Origin: Candidatus Gallacutalibacter pullicola
Lineage (GTDB): Bacteria > Bacillota > Clostridia > Oscillospirales > Acutalibacteraceae
Direction of reading: 5' to 3'
Length of the DNA: 64,000 bases
NCBI GenBank assembly: GCA_018712265.1
Contig: DVHF01000010.1
Coordinates: 1-64,000, forward strand
Positions 56,803 to 64,000 of the stretch are shown here, piece after piece (positions within the stretch are counted from its first letter, which is position 1; each line of letters opens with the position of its first letter). A program made the translations under genes and the position numbers. The notes beneath the pieces were generated by a model that worked only from the letters and a program-made list of their open reading frames with translations, ran no database searches and was not told where the DNA came from.

Positions 56803-57903
56803 ATGCCCTCATATGGAATCCAGAAATATTCCTATTACGCCAGCCGTCTGGCAAAGAGCTGTGCCGATGGCTTCCGGCTGGCGGATAACGCTTTTGAAAC
56901 GACGGAGGACGATCTCCAGTACCGTGTGCTGTTTCTGGGCGCGCTGGACAGCGGCCAGCAGGACTGCTCCTGGGGCCGTCTGACGTTCCAATATGAAATG
57001 GAGGGCGATCTCGTGCTGACACTGCACGCCTGCGCGTCAAACGAGAGCGAAATCCAGGACGGCGGAAGAATCCTCACGGTGGATGAATTCCTGCTCAGCC
57101 CGGAACAGCCCGTCCGCAGAAAGGCCCGGCTGTTTGAGGCGCTTGGCGGCGCACGGTTTTCCAACGCCGGCGACGTACTGCTTTATGGCCAGACAGGGCA
57201 GAGACTTTGGCTCTGGTTTGAACTGGCGGGCACAGGCACGGCGCGCATCCATGATTTGGAGGTCAATGTTCCGGGAGATAATTTTCTGCGCACCTTTCCG
57301 GCGGTATATCAGAACGAAGGGGAGTTCCTGCACCGGTATCTCTCCGTGTTTTCTTCCATGTATGCCGATTTGCAGGAAACGATCGACAGTCTCCCAAAGT
57401 ATCTGGATCCGGATACCGCCCCGGCGGGGCTGCTCCCGGTATTTGCGCGGTGGCTCGGCCTGGAGCTGGACGGGAATTTTCTGGAAGAGGATCAGCTGCG
57501 CCGGCTGGTCAAGCTGCTGCCGGAGCTGGTTGCCTGCAAGGGGACGCGCCGCGCCGTGCAGATGATAGTGGGCCTGTTCGTGACGGGGGATGTCTATCTG
57601 GTGGAGCACAATCTGCTCAACCGGGAACAGATCGATTCCGGCGGGGTGTTCAGCCGCGGAAGCGTCTACGATTTTACCCTGCTGATTGCTCAGGAGCCGG
57701 ATGAACTGCTGCTCTCCCGGCTGAGATTCCTGATCGATCAGTTCAAGCCGCTGCGCAGCCGGGCCAATATTATCTTTCTGGGCAGCCAGGGCACGCTGGA
57801 CGATTATTCCTATCTTGATCTGAATTCCATGCTTCTTCAGCCTGCGGCCTATGCGCTGGATGACGGTCATGCCCTGTTTGGAATGGTTCGTCTGGAAGAG
57901 TAG
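56803..57903 (+). CDS. Tail protein I-type baseplate protein
   Basis: 366 residues. About 1-150 is beta-rich and not recognised. About 165-366 has the tail protein I/gp7-like pattern: FLRTFPAVYQNEGEFLHRYL, SLPKYLDPDTAPAGLLPVFARWLGLELD, LPELVACKGTRRAVQMIVGL. It closes the wedge and ends the structural block. GAGGAGGAAATCCT precedes the ATG. No fibre gene follows. Confidence 0.9.
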   Translation: MPSYGIQKYSYYASRLAKSCADGFRLADNAFETTEDDLQYRVLFLGALDSGQQDCSWGRLTFQYEMEGDLVLTLHACASNESEIQDGGRILTVDEFLLSPEQPVRRKARLFEALGGARFSNAGDVLLYGQTGQRLWLWFELAGTGTARIHDLEVNVPGDNFLRTFPAVYQNEGEFLHRYLSVFSSMYADLQETIDSLPKYLDPDTAPAGLLPVFARWLGLELDGNFLEEDQLRRLVKLLPELVACKGTRRAVQMIVGLFVTGDVYLVEHNLLNREQIDSGGVFSRGSVYDFTLLIAQEPDELLLSRLRFLIDQFKPLRSRANIIFLGSQGTLDDYSYLDLNSMLLQPAAYALDDGHALFGMVRLEE

Positions 57904-58200
57904 AAACAGACCTGTTCAGGTGATACTTCCATATTTCTATATAAAATTTTACATTGTATTTTAATTCCCAAAAGTGTATAAAAATTCCGCATTTGGAATG
58001 CTTTAACGGCTTTTTTGCCTGTAAACATTTGTATACTTATAGCAATCCTACAAATTACCGCACATAACCAGAGGCACGAAATAACCCATACAACCCGGCT
58101 CACGAATCTGGGCAAATGCTGCTTGAATGGCTTTATCTTAGTACCGTTGGCAAGTTTGTGCAGTATTTTTTTGAGTTGCTATAGTCTTTCTTTTTTTACA
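57904..58200. other. AT-rich gap after the structural block
   Basis: AT-rich, unlike flanking DNA. No gene, no strong terminator. The change in composition and the repeats directly after it suggest inserted or unconstrained DNA; it may also hold upstream promoter elements for the STAS gene. Confidence 0.5.
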
Positions 58201-58612
58201 CAGGTATGGTATAATATCCGCAGAGCACCATAAACGCGGGCATCTCAGCCCAATTAACCGCCCGGCCAAGCGGAGGTACAACGCATTGCGCGTGTTGCCC
58301 AGCGCACCGGCGCGCTGGACCGCCGCCGGGCCACCCCGCACGCGGGCCGTCCCCTTTTGTCACTTCGTGACATTTCCCCCGCACTGCGGGGGAATCTTCC
58401 CGGACCCATTTCGCGCCGCGCGTCGTAACCTCCGCTGACATACCGGTAACATCAAATACTCTGTCGCGGCGGCAGGCTTGTCGTGGATATGGTATATCAG
58501 CAGATAGCTGTAAACGCGGGCATTATGGCCTAATCGCGCATTCAGCCGGGCGACTGGAAGGAGCGGGCGCGATCTATGTGCAGGCTTAGCCTGCCTGCTC
58601 ACCGCAGGTGCG
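58201..58612. repeat. Dispersed repeat array, copy C, interrupted
   Basis: It holds two copies of the RNA-like module (58201-58290 and 58485-58612), the CAGCGCACCGGCGCGCTGG module (58300-58320), the GC-rich block (58405-58475) and the GCAGGCTTAGCCTGC hairpin. Between GCCGGGCC and CGGACCCA, contiguous in other copies, lies about 70 bases with CACGAAGTG-type and CCCCGC/GCGGGG hairpins: an insertion inside the repeat. Confidence 0.75.
58207..58215 (+). promoter_or_regulatory. Extended -10 carried by the repeat, upstream of the STAS gene
   Basis: TGGTATAAT (TATAAT 58210-58215), in the same context as 12786-12794 before the cupin gene. It gives a leader of about 420 bases made of repeat hairpins. 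Confidence 0.5.
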
Positions 58613-58641
58613 TCGTAGGTAGATTAAGAAGGAGTATCGCT

Positions 58642-58941
58642 ATGAATATCGCAAAATCCGCCGATCAAAATGGTATTGTTCTGTCTCCGGAGGGGCGTGT
58701 GGATACGCTCTCCGCTCCGCAGCTGCAGGCTGCCATTTTGCAGGCGTTTCAATCAGAAAAAAAGGTGACGCTTGATTTTTCCGGCGTTCCTTACATAAGC
58801 AGCGCGGGCCTGCGTGCCCTTTTGATTGGCCAGAAAACAGCCACCGCTAAGGGCGGTTCCATGATGCTCCGAAATGTTTCGGAAATGGTGATGAATGTGC
58901 TGGATATGTCCGGCTTCAGCAACATCCTGAATATTTTGTAA
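58642..58941 (+). CDS. STAS-domain anti-sigma factor antagonist
   Basis: 99 residues, one STAS domain: PEGRVDTLSAPQLQAAIL then TLDFSGVPYISSAGLRALL, with Ser53/Ser54 as candidate phosphorylation sites, and LRNVSEMVMNVLDMSGFSNI. When dephosphorylated, such proteins bind RsbW-type kinases and free their partner. AAGAAGGAG precedes the ATG at 58642; the longer frame lies in repeat DNA. An RsbW-like gene starts at 63713 and a SpoIIE-type phosphatase ends at 7255. The partners suggest switch control of the injection system. Confidence 0.93.
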   Translation: MNIAKSADQNGIVLSPEGRVDTLSAPQLQAAILQAFQSEKKVTLDFSGVPYISSAGLRALLIGQKTATAKGGSMMLRNVSEMVMNVLDMSGFSNILNIL

Positions 58942-59049
58942 ATGCACAGAGGAGATTCTTCCGGGATTTCTGCGGGGTTCGCCTGTGGCAGTTTATTTTC
59001 CCGAAAATGGGCGGTCATGCCCGAAGGGATTATCCGATTTTACGGGAGT

Positions 59050-59099
59050 AAAAAACAAGGAGCGTCCCCTGGAAGCCGAGGGGACGCTCTGCTTTTTGT
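59050..59099. terminator. Bidirectional terminator between STAS and histidine kinase genes
   Basis: AGCGTCCCC / GGGGACGCT stem, T-run CTTTTTGTTT on the right and A-run on the left, between convergent genes. Confidence 0.92.
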
Positions 59100-59122
59100 T
59101 TCTGGATGCGCCGGAGTGAATT

Positions 59123-60064
59123 TCAGGAGGCCGCAAGCTTTTCGTCCGCTTGAGGACGGAATTCCGGAAAAACGATCTGGATAGACATTCCCTTTCCAAT
59201 ATCGCTTTCGGCCCAGATCCTGCCGCCGTGCGCCAGCACGATCTGCTGTACCCAGTACAGGCCGTAGCCGCGCCCGCCCTTTTGGTTGGAGCCCTGGTAA
59301 TTCTTTTCAAAAATCCGGCTGGCCTCCTCTTTCTTGAGTCCCATGCCGTCGTCGCGCACGTGCATATGTACCATGCCCAGATCTTTCCACAGCCGGAAGG
59401 TGACGATTCCCTGACGCTGCATATATTTTGCGGCGTTTTCCAGAAGATTGTAAATGATTTCGTTGATCCGCTCCGGGCTGGAAAGAATAAGGAGGGAGTC
59501 CTCCTGCGAAAGCACCTGGATCCGGATGGTATCGAAGCACATGCCGTTTTTGATTTCCTGTGTGCAGTCTCTGACAAGCTGCAGCAAATCCACAGGTTCG
59601 CGCTTTTCCTCCTGAAGCTCCTTGAGTTCCAGACGATCCTGGATTTTCGGAAAGAAATCTACAATCGACTGGCTCCGTTCGATAATTTTTTCCAGATACT
59701 GCGGTTCGCTTTCACGGTCGATATCGCCGCTGAGCAGGAGCTCCGCATAGCCCTTGATGATAGAAAGCGGCATCCGTACCCCATGGGAGAAGGTGGAAAA
59801 AAACTGCGCCTGTTCTTCCATACAGGCTTTCCGATACTCCTCCTTGTCACGGTTGGCGCGGTCAAGATCCTCTGTCAAAGTCCGGCGCGTTTCTTTCTCG
59901 TGCTGATCTGCCCGGTAAAGGGAAACGAGGAGGAACCCTCCCAGTGCAAATACAAGCAGGGCGAGGGCTGTGCTGAGCCAATTGGAATCCGTCCAGATTC
60001 CGAAAAGAAGGACAACGCAGGACAGGGTGAGAAGTACGGCGGCCCATACAATTTTCTTGATCAA
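59123..60064 (-). CDS. Membrane sensor histidine kinase
   Basis: 313 residues. Two N-terminal membrane helices (about 5-24 and 29-50) have almost no outer loop, so it senses within or near the membrane. The DHp helix has FSTFSHGVRMPLS with His94 as phosphorylation site. The ATPase domain has RINEIIYNLLENAAKYM (N box), VRDDGMGLKKEEASRIF and GRGYGLYWVQQIVLAHGG. TTG start behind AGGAGGGAATATC. It is divergent from the response regulator at 60165, its likely partner. Confidence 0.93.
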   Translation of the reverse strand: MIKKIVWAAVLLTLSCVVLLFGIWTDSNWLSTALALLVFALGGFLLVSLYRADQHEKETRRTLTEDLDRANRDKEEYRKACMEEQAQFFSTFSHGVRMPLSIIKGYAELLLSGDIDRESEPQYLEKIIERSQSIVDFFPKIQDRLELKELQEEKREPVDLLQLVRDCTQEIKNGMCFDTIRIQVLSQEDSLLILSSPERINEIIYNLLENAAKYMQRQGIVTFRLWKDLGMVHMHVRDDGMGLKKEEASRIFEKNYQGSNQKGGRGYGLYWVQQIVLAHGGRIWAESDIGKGMSIQIVFPEFRPQADEKLAAS

Positions 60065-60099
60065 AGATATTCCCTCCTAAAAGTTCGGTTTTATCGCAG

Positions 60100-60146
60100 A
60101 AAACCAGTTCATTTCCCACTGGTTTTATTATATAGGTTCTGGTTTC
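60100..60146. promoter_or_regulatory. Candidate binding sites between kinase and regulator genes
   Basis: Perfect inverted repeat AAAACCAGT-9-ACTGGTTTT (60100-60126) and another CTGGTTT at 60139, one 20-base step from the CTGGTTT at 60119. A TATTAT at 60126 could be the -10 of the regulator gene. The layout fits an OmpR-type self-regulated promoter. Confidence 0.5.
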
Positions 60147-60164
60147 AAAATGCAATGATACATT

Positions 60165-60968
60165 TTGGGAAATTCAAATTTGAATGGTAATGGTGAATGG
60201 AATATGTATGTAAATTCTAATGGCAGGGGGTTGACGGCCGGCCCCGGAAATAGTTCCGTCCTCGGTGAGGATGATGGAAGGTCAAACGGGAAATACCGCG
60301 TTCTGCTCATAGAGGATGACGCTGATCTCGCAGAGATTACCCGCATCCATTTCCGACGGGAAGGATATGTAACGGAGGTGGCCGGGAGCCGTGCGGCTGC
60401 GGAGCAGCTTCTGTCCTCGCAGGAATTTGATCTGATTCTGCTGGATATCGTTCTCCCTGATGCACGCGGGGAGGATCTGTGCCGTACAATCCGCGATCGC
60501 AGCCGCTGTCCGATCATTTTTATGAGCTGTCTGGACGACAGCGATACAATTGTCAGCGCTCTGAAATCCGGCGGGGACGATTATATGATCAAGCCGGTCA
60601 ATTATGACGAGCTGATGGCCCGTGCGGAGGCGGTGATCCGCCGTTCCACAGACCGGGAATCCCCGGATACAGCCATTCGCCATTATAAATATTTCGATGT
60701 CGATACCGCGCGCCATCAGGTGCTCCGGAACGGAGAAGCGCTGGAGCTTTCCAGTACGGAATATTCCCTGCTGGAAACCTTCCTCAAGCATCCGGGAACG
60801 CTGCTTCTGTACAGCGAGCTGTACAAAAGCGTATGGGGCAGCGACAGCCTGGGCGACAACCGCACTGTGATGGTGCATATTTCCAATCTGCGCAAAAAGC
60901 TGGATCCCGGCCATAATGGCGTTATCCAGACGATTCGCGGCGCAGGGTACATTTTCAATCCATTCTGA
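60165..60968 (+). CDS. OmpR-family response regulator
   Basis: Up to 267 residues. Receiver: VLLIEDDADLAEI, LILLDIVLPDARGEDLC (phospho-Asp), IIFMSCLDD, YMIKPVNYDEL (conserved Lys). C-terminal winged helix: LSSTEYSLLETFLKHPGTLLLYSELYKSVWG and VMVHISNLRKKLD. The start is uncertain: from TTG 60165 it adds a 40-residue Asn/Gly-rich leader before the receiver; ATG at 60204 would shorten it. Neither has a good ribosome site. It lies 18 bases before the injection-system ATPase gene, so the regulator is cotranscribed with that gene. Confidence 0.93.
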   Translation: MGNSNLNGNGEWNMYVNSNGRGLTAGPGNSSVLGEDDGRSNGKYRVLLIEDDADLAEITRIHFRREGYVTEVAGSRAAAEQLLSSQEFDLILLDIVLPDARGEDLCRTIRDRSRCPIIFMSCLDDSDTIVSALKSGGDDYMIKPVNYDELMARAEAVIRRSTDRESPDTAIRHYKYFDVDTARHQVLRNGEALELSSTEYSLLETFLKHPGTLLLYSELYKSVWGSDSLGDNRTVMVHISNLRKKLDPGHNGVIQTIRGAGYIFNPF

Positions 60969-60986
60969 AAACGATAGGAGGCCGCT

Positions 60987-63266
60987 ATGGATATCAGCCG
61001 TTTTTTTTCTCCGGAAAAGCAGGATGCGCCGTTTTCTTCCTATGAAGAATATACGCGCTGTCTGTTCGCCTGTGTGGACGCCTGCCTTTCCAGCTATATC
61101 GGTTCGTTGATGACGCTTTTTGCCGCGGAGGGCGGCGGTTTTAAAAATATCCTGTATCCGGATATTGAGATTGCCCGCGATCTGTGCGAAAAGCATCTTG
61201 CTGATTTTTCTGCCGGCCAGTCTGCCGGTACTGCTCCGAAAGAGGACGGCAAAGGGGAGATTTCAGACGACCTGTTTGATTTATTCGACGAGTTTTCCGA
61301 TGATACGGCGGGATCGGAGGAGCAGGAGATCCCCATTGAGGAGATGCTCGATCTTGTAGCGCACAGAGCTTCTCTGACAGACGAGCAGCAGGTGCCGATG
61401 CCGCTGTGGTCGCTGTGCCGGAAGCTGGAATTTGCGCCGTTCACCGTGTTCGCGTTCGCCTGCGCCATCCTGTCCTCCACACAGACAAATTATTCCTCGG
61501 TATTCCAGGTGATCAACCAGAACGGATCGCTGTCGGCGCCGAGCATCGAATCCGCTGCCCGTGCGTATTATGGAAGCCGGTTTTCCATCACCGGCGCGTA
61601 TGGACATATGTCGCTGGCGCTTGAGCAGCTCCGTCCGGTGCTTCCCATGCACATCAATGACGCGATGCCGTTTTCCACGTCGCTTTCGCCGGATAAGCGC
61701 CTGATCGATTTCCTGTTTTCCCCGAACCCGCTTCGGGTGGACGAAAATTATGCGCGGTTTTTCTCCCGGATGAAAGAGACGGAAGATCCCTTTATTGCGA
61801 ACCAGGGAATCCTGGATGCTGTGAATATTTCCTATGACGACAACGGAAGGCTCTTTTCGCTTTATGGCGACGAAGGCTCCGGGCGGAAATTTACGATTTC
61901 TCATTTCTGCAAGCAGCGCGGCCTTGGCTGCGTGTCTGTCAACTGCGGCAAGCTGTTCGTATACGATTTTAACTATGTGGATCAGGCGCTGTGGTCCGTC
62001 ACGCGCGAATGTATCCTCACCGATGCGTGCTGCTGTATGGATAACCTTGGCTACCGTGAGGAAGAAAAGGAAAAGTTTTTCGGATATATGGATCTGGCCT
62101 TTGGAAAGCTGCTGGACAGGGGTCTGACGGTGTTTACGGTCAGCAAGGAAAAGCTGCCGATGCGCGATATGACGACGCTGGATTATGCGCAGCTGGAGCT
62201 TCCCACCCCGAATAACGGCGAGCGGCTGGAGGTATGGAAGTATTATTCGCAGGGATACTCCCTCGGTCCGGATGTGGATTTGATGGAGCTTTCCACAAAA
62301 TTCCTGTTTACGCCCGGCAAGATCAAAAGCGCGCTGCATCAGGCGCGGAGCCTTTCCGCCATGGCCAAGGAGATCGTGATCAGCAGGGCTACGATGTTCC
62401 AGTCCTGCAACAATCAGATGAGCCATGAGCTGACTCAGAAAGCGACGCGCATCGCAGCTAATTTCGGCTGGGACGATATTGTGATGAATCCGGATCAGCG
62501 GCTTGCCCTCAAAAACGCCTGCGATCAGCTCACTTACCGCAAAAAGGTGTATGAGGATTGGAATTACATCAAAAAATATCCTTACGGGCGCGGCCTTTCC
62601 GTGCTGCTGTTCGGTGCGCCGGGTACTGGTAAATCGATGTGCGCGCAGGTAATTGCCCACGAGATGCACCTGGAGCTGTACCGTGTGGATCTGTCCAAGG
62701 TTGTGGATAAGTATGTCGGCGAAACGGAAAAGTCGATCTCGATGATTTTCCGTGAGGCCAAGAAATGCAACGTCGTATTGTTTTTCGATGAATGTGATAC
62801 GCTGTTTGCAAAGCGCTCCGACGACGGCGGCTCGAACCAGTCGTCGAACAACAACAAAACGGCGCTGCTGCTTCAGGAGGTCGAGGCCTACGACGGCGTT
62901 TCCGTGCTGGCCACCAACTATAAGCACAATATCGATCCGGCGTTTTTCCGCCGCATGAAATTTATCGTCGAATTCCAGTTCCCGGACGTTGAGACGCGCA
63001 AGGTGCTCTGGCGCACCACGATCCCCAAGACGACGCCGCTCGCGGAGGATGTGGATATCGATTTTCTGGCGGAGCGGTTTGAATTCGTCGGCGGCAACAT
63101 CAAGAACTGCATCCTGAATGCTGCGTTCCTTGCCGCTGCTGATCCGGAGGCGGAGGGGGAAGTACATATGAAGCATTACCTCCAGGCAATCCGGTATGAG
63201 TTTGTTAAGACGGGAAAGGTATTCACGCGATCCGATTTCGAGCCTTACGCGGATCTGGTTCTGTAA
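60987..63266 (+). CDS. CIS AAA+ ATPase (Pvc15/Afp15-like)
   Basis: 759 residues. The first ~520 form an N-terminal region with a degenerate, P-loop-like fold (LFSLYGDEGSGRKFTISHFC near 295). The C-terminal AAA+ module has Walker A GAPGTGKS (543-550), Walker B VLFFDECD (Asp601, Glu602), ATNYKHNIDPAFFRRM (sensor and Arg finger) and FVGGNIKNCILNAAFLA (sensor 2). Pvc15/Afp15 ATPases are needed for assembly or loading of particles. GGAGGCCGCT precedes the ATG. It lies away from the baseplate genes, behind the two-component system. Confidence 0.92.
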   Translation: MDISRFFSPEKQDAPFSSYEEYTRCLFACVDACLSSYIGSLMTLFAAEGGGFKNILYPDIEIARDLCEKHLADFSAGQSAGTAPKEDGKGEISDDLFDLFDEFSDDTAGSEEQEIPIEEMLDLVAHRASLTDEQQVPMPLWSLCRKLEFAPFTVFAFACAILSSTQTNYSSVFQVINQNGSLSAPSIESAARAYYGSRFSITGAYGHMSLALEQLRPVLPMHINDAMPFSTSLSPDKRLIDFLFSPNPLRVDENYARFFSRMKETEDPFIANQGILDAVNISYDDNGRLFSLYGDEGSGRKFTISHFCKQRGLGCVSVNCGKLFVYDFNYVDQALWSVTRECILTDACCCMDNLGYREEEKEKFFGYMDLAFGKLLDRGLTVFTVSKEKLPMRDMTTLDYAQLELPTPNNGERLEVWKYYSQGYSLGPDVDLMELSTKFLFTPGKIKSALHQARSLSAMAKEIVISRATMFQSCNNQMSHELTQKATRIAANFGWDDIVMNPDQRLALKNACDQLTYRKKVYEDWNYIKKYPYGRGLSVLLFGAPGTGKSMCAQVIAHEMHLELYRVDLSKVVDKYVGETEKSISMIFREAKKCNVVLFFDECDTLFAKRSDDGGSNQSSNNNKTALLLQEVEAYDGVSVLATNYKHNIDPAFFRRMKFIVEFQFPDVETRKVLWRTTIPKTTPLAEDVDIDFLAERFEFVGGNIKNCILNAAFLAAADPEAEGEVHMKHYLQAIRYEFVKTGKVFTRSDFEPYADLVL

Positions 63267-63296
63267 GGCGGAAAACGGTTTGGGAAAGGAGCTGCC

Positions 63297-63530
63297 ATGA
63301 GGATTACAGTTTTCCTCAAAAAAGAGGAGGAGGACAAAAAGAAGAAAAAGCCGCCGCTTCCTCCCGCGGAGGACGAAATGGAGGAGGAGCTGGACTGGCC
63401 GCCGTTCCAGGCGGTGAACCTCCAGAAAAGCGCCTTTGACAGCCAGGCTCTGAATCGAAGGGAAGGAGTCAACACTGCGCCCTCAGTTTTCGACCGCCAG
63501 TGTGTCTTTCATGTAAAACCCGGTCCATAG
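63297..63530 (+). CDS. Small highly charged protein
   Basis: 77 residues. Lys/Glu-rich start (LKKEEEDKKKKKPPLPP) then an acidic segment (EDEMEEELDWPPFQ). No known family. GGAAAGGAGCTGCC lies before the ATG, 30 bases after the ATPase gene, so it is probably translated in the same operon. The last ~20 codons overlap hairpin-like sequence, so the end may be less reliable in function. Confidence 0.6.
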   Translation: MRITVFLKKEEEDKKKKKPPLPPAEDEMEEELDWPPFQAVNLQKSAFDSQALNRREGVNTAPSVFDRQCVFHVKPGP

Positions 63531-63712
63531 AAAAGGCTCTGATTTGCCAGGGCCGTGCAAAGTATATCCGAAGGTTATGACCCGCCGGTTACGCGTCCAC
63601 AGGCTTTTCCTGCTTTTTCCGGGAATACTGTTGACAGGAGCAGGGAAGCTTCCTGCAAAAATGAACGGCCGCACACAGATCTTTCTGTTTGGGGCGGCGG
63701 AAAGGTACAGCC

Positions 63713-64000
63713 ATGAACACAATCACTGTTCCCGCAACGATTGATCAATTGGATACCGTCCTTGCTTTCCTTCAGGAGCAGCTGGCGGATGTGAATTGCC
63801 CTGACGATACCCAGATGCAGGTTTCCATTGCGGCGGAGGAGATTTTCGTCAATATCGCAAATTACGCCTATGTGCCCAACAGCGGCGACGCAACGATTCG
63901 CTGTCAGGTAGATAAGGAGAAAGATCCGGTTCAGATAACGATCGAATTTTTGGATTCCGGGGTCCCGTACGATCCTTTGGCGAGAGAGGATCCGGACGTT
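63713..64000 (+). CDS. RsbW-like anti-sigma serine kinase, 5' part
   Basis: 96 codons are visible and the gene runs past the window. TITVPATIDQLDTVLAFLQE, then VSIAAEEIFVNIANYAYVP is the N box of RsbW/SpoIIAB GHKL kinases, and FLDSGVPYDPLAREDPDV is the G1 box. Such kinases phosphorylate STAS antagonists and bind sigma factors or other targets. AAAGGTACAGCC precedes the ATG. It may pair with the STAS protein at 58642; no sigma factor gene is seen in the window. Confidence 0.92.
   Translation, partial: MNTITVPATIDQLDTVLAFLQEQLADVNCPDDTQMQVSIAAEEIFVNIANYAYVPNSGDATIRCQVDKEKDPVQITIEFLDSGVPYDPLAREDPDV

Noticed and set aside
56654-56983. GTG-started frame between the second baseplate J gene and tail protein I
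   Set aside because: It has no ribosome site, overlaps the strongly supported tail protein I start by 180 bases and becomes Arg/Trp-rich there. The first ~50 codons look passable, so a lost small gene cannot be fully excluded.

Overview
The window reads as chromosome of a GC-rich, endospore-forming anaerobic Firmicute, most likely a gut Clostridia/Oscillospiraceae-type organism. The basis is Spo0A, acetate kinase next to TmcAL, a FeoA-FeoA-FeoB cluster with the small Cys-rich FeoB-associated protein, strong AGGAGG ribosome sites with frequent TTG/GTG starts, and TGn-TATAAT promoters. The species cannot be named from the sequence alone.

Layout. 1-2.0 kb: the end of a calpain-like cysteine protease, overlapping a tandem-GNAT protein. 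2.2-7.3 kb: an operon of a MATE transporter fused to an RsbW-like ATPase domain, a GH3-type acyl-adenylate enzyme and a membrane SpoIIE-type phosphatase. 7.8-22.9 kb: mostly housekeeping (HD hydrolase, ackA, tmcAL, GH32 fructosidase, cupin, DtxR-type regulator with the feo operon, glgB, a TIM-barrel protein, spo0A), plus an ADP-ribosylglycohydrolase paired with a DUF3841-like protein. 23.4-26.0 kb: a leftward pair of a second tandem-GNAT protein and a coiled-coil PI3/4K-HipA-like kinase. 26.1-63.5 kb: a large contractile injection system (CIS) locus. 57.9-64 kb also carries an STAS protein, a two-component pair and an RsbW-like ATPase that runs off the window.

The CIS is the main content. Its order is: an extended first protein; a five-gene envelope block (a pseudokinase-like membrane protein, a membrane protein with a degenerate class III cyclase domain, a MORN-repeat membrane protein, a TolC-like coiled-coil protein, and a 900-residue anchored protein with a Gly-Ser-Thr linker); Pvc16-like cap protein, PAAR-like tip, a single sheath, tube, two small assembly proteins, a tube protein fused to a coiled coil, an 886-residue unknown, two tube-adaptor paralogues, hub, spike, gp25, two baseplate-J-like proteins and tail protein I; then the Pvc15-like AAA+ ATPase. 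No tail-fibre gene (Afp13-like) is visible.

How the parts may work together (inference): the particle appears to be cytoplasmically assembled and tied to the envelope by the five-gene block. It may be controlled by partner switching (STAS, RsbW-like ATPase, perhaps the SpoIIE phosphatase) and by the divergent histidine kinase/response regulator. The two enzyme-plus-tandem-GNAT pairs (calpain-like and kinase-like) beside the locus are the best candidates for effector modules, with the GNAT proteins as chaperone, adaptor or immunity factors. A dispersed, hairpin-rich repeat family, some copies carrying an extended -10 promoter, occupies most of the longer intergenic gaps.
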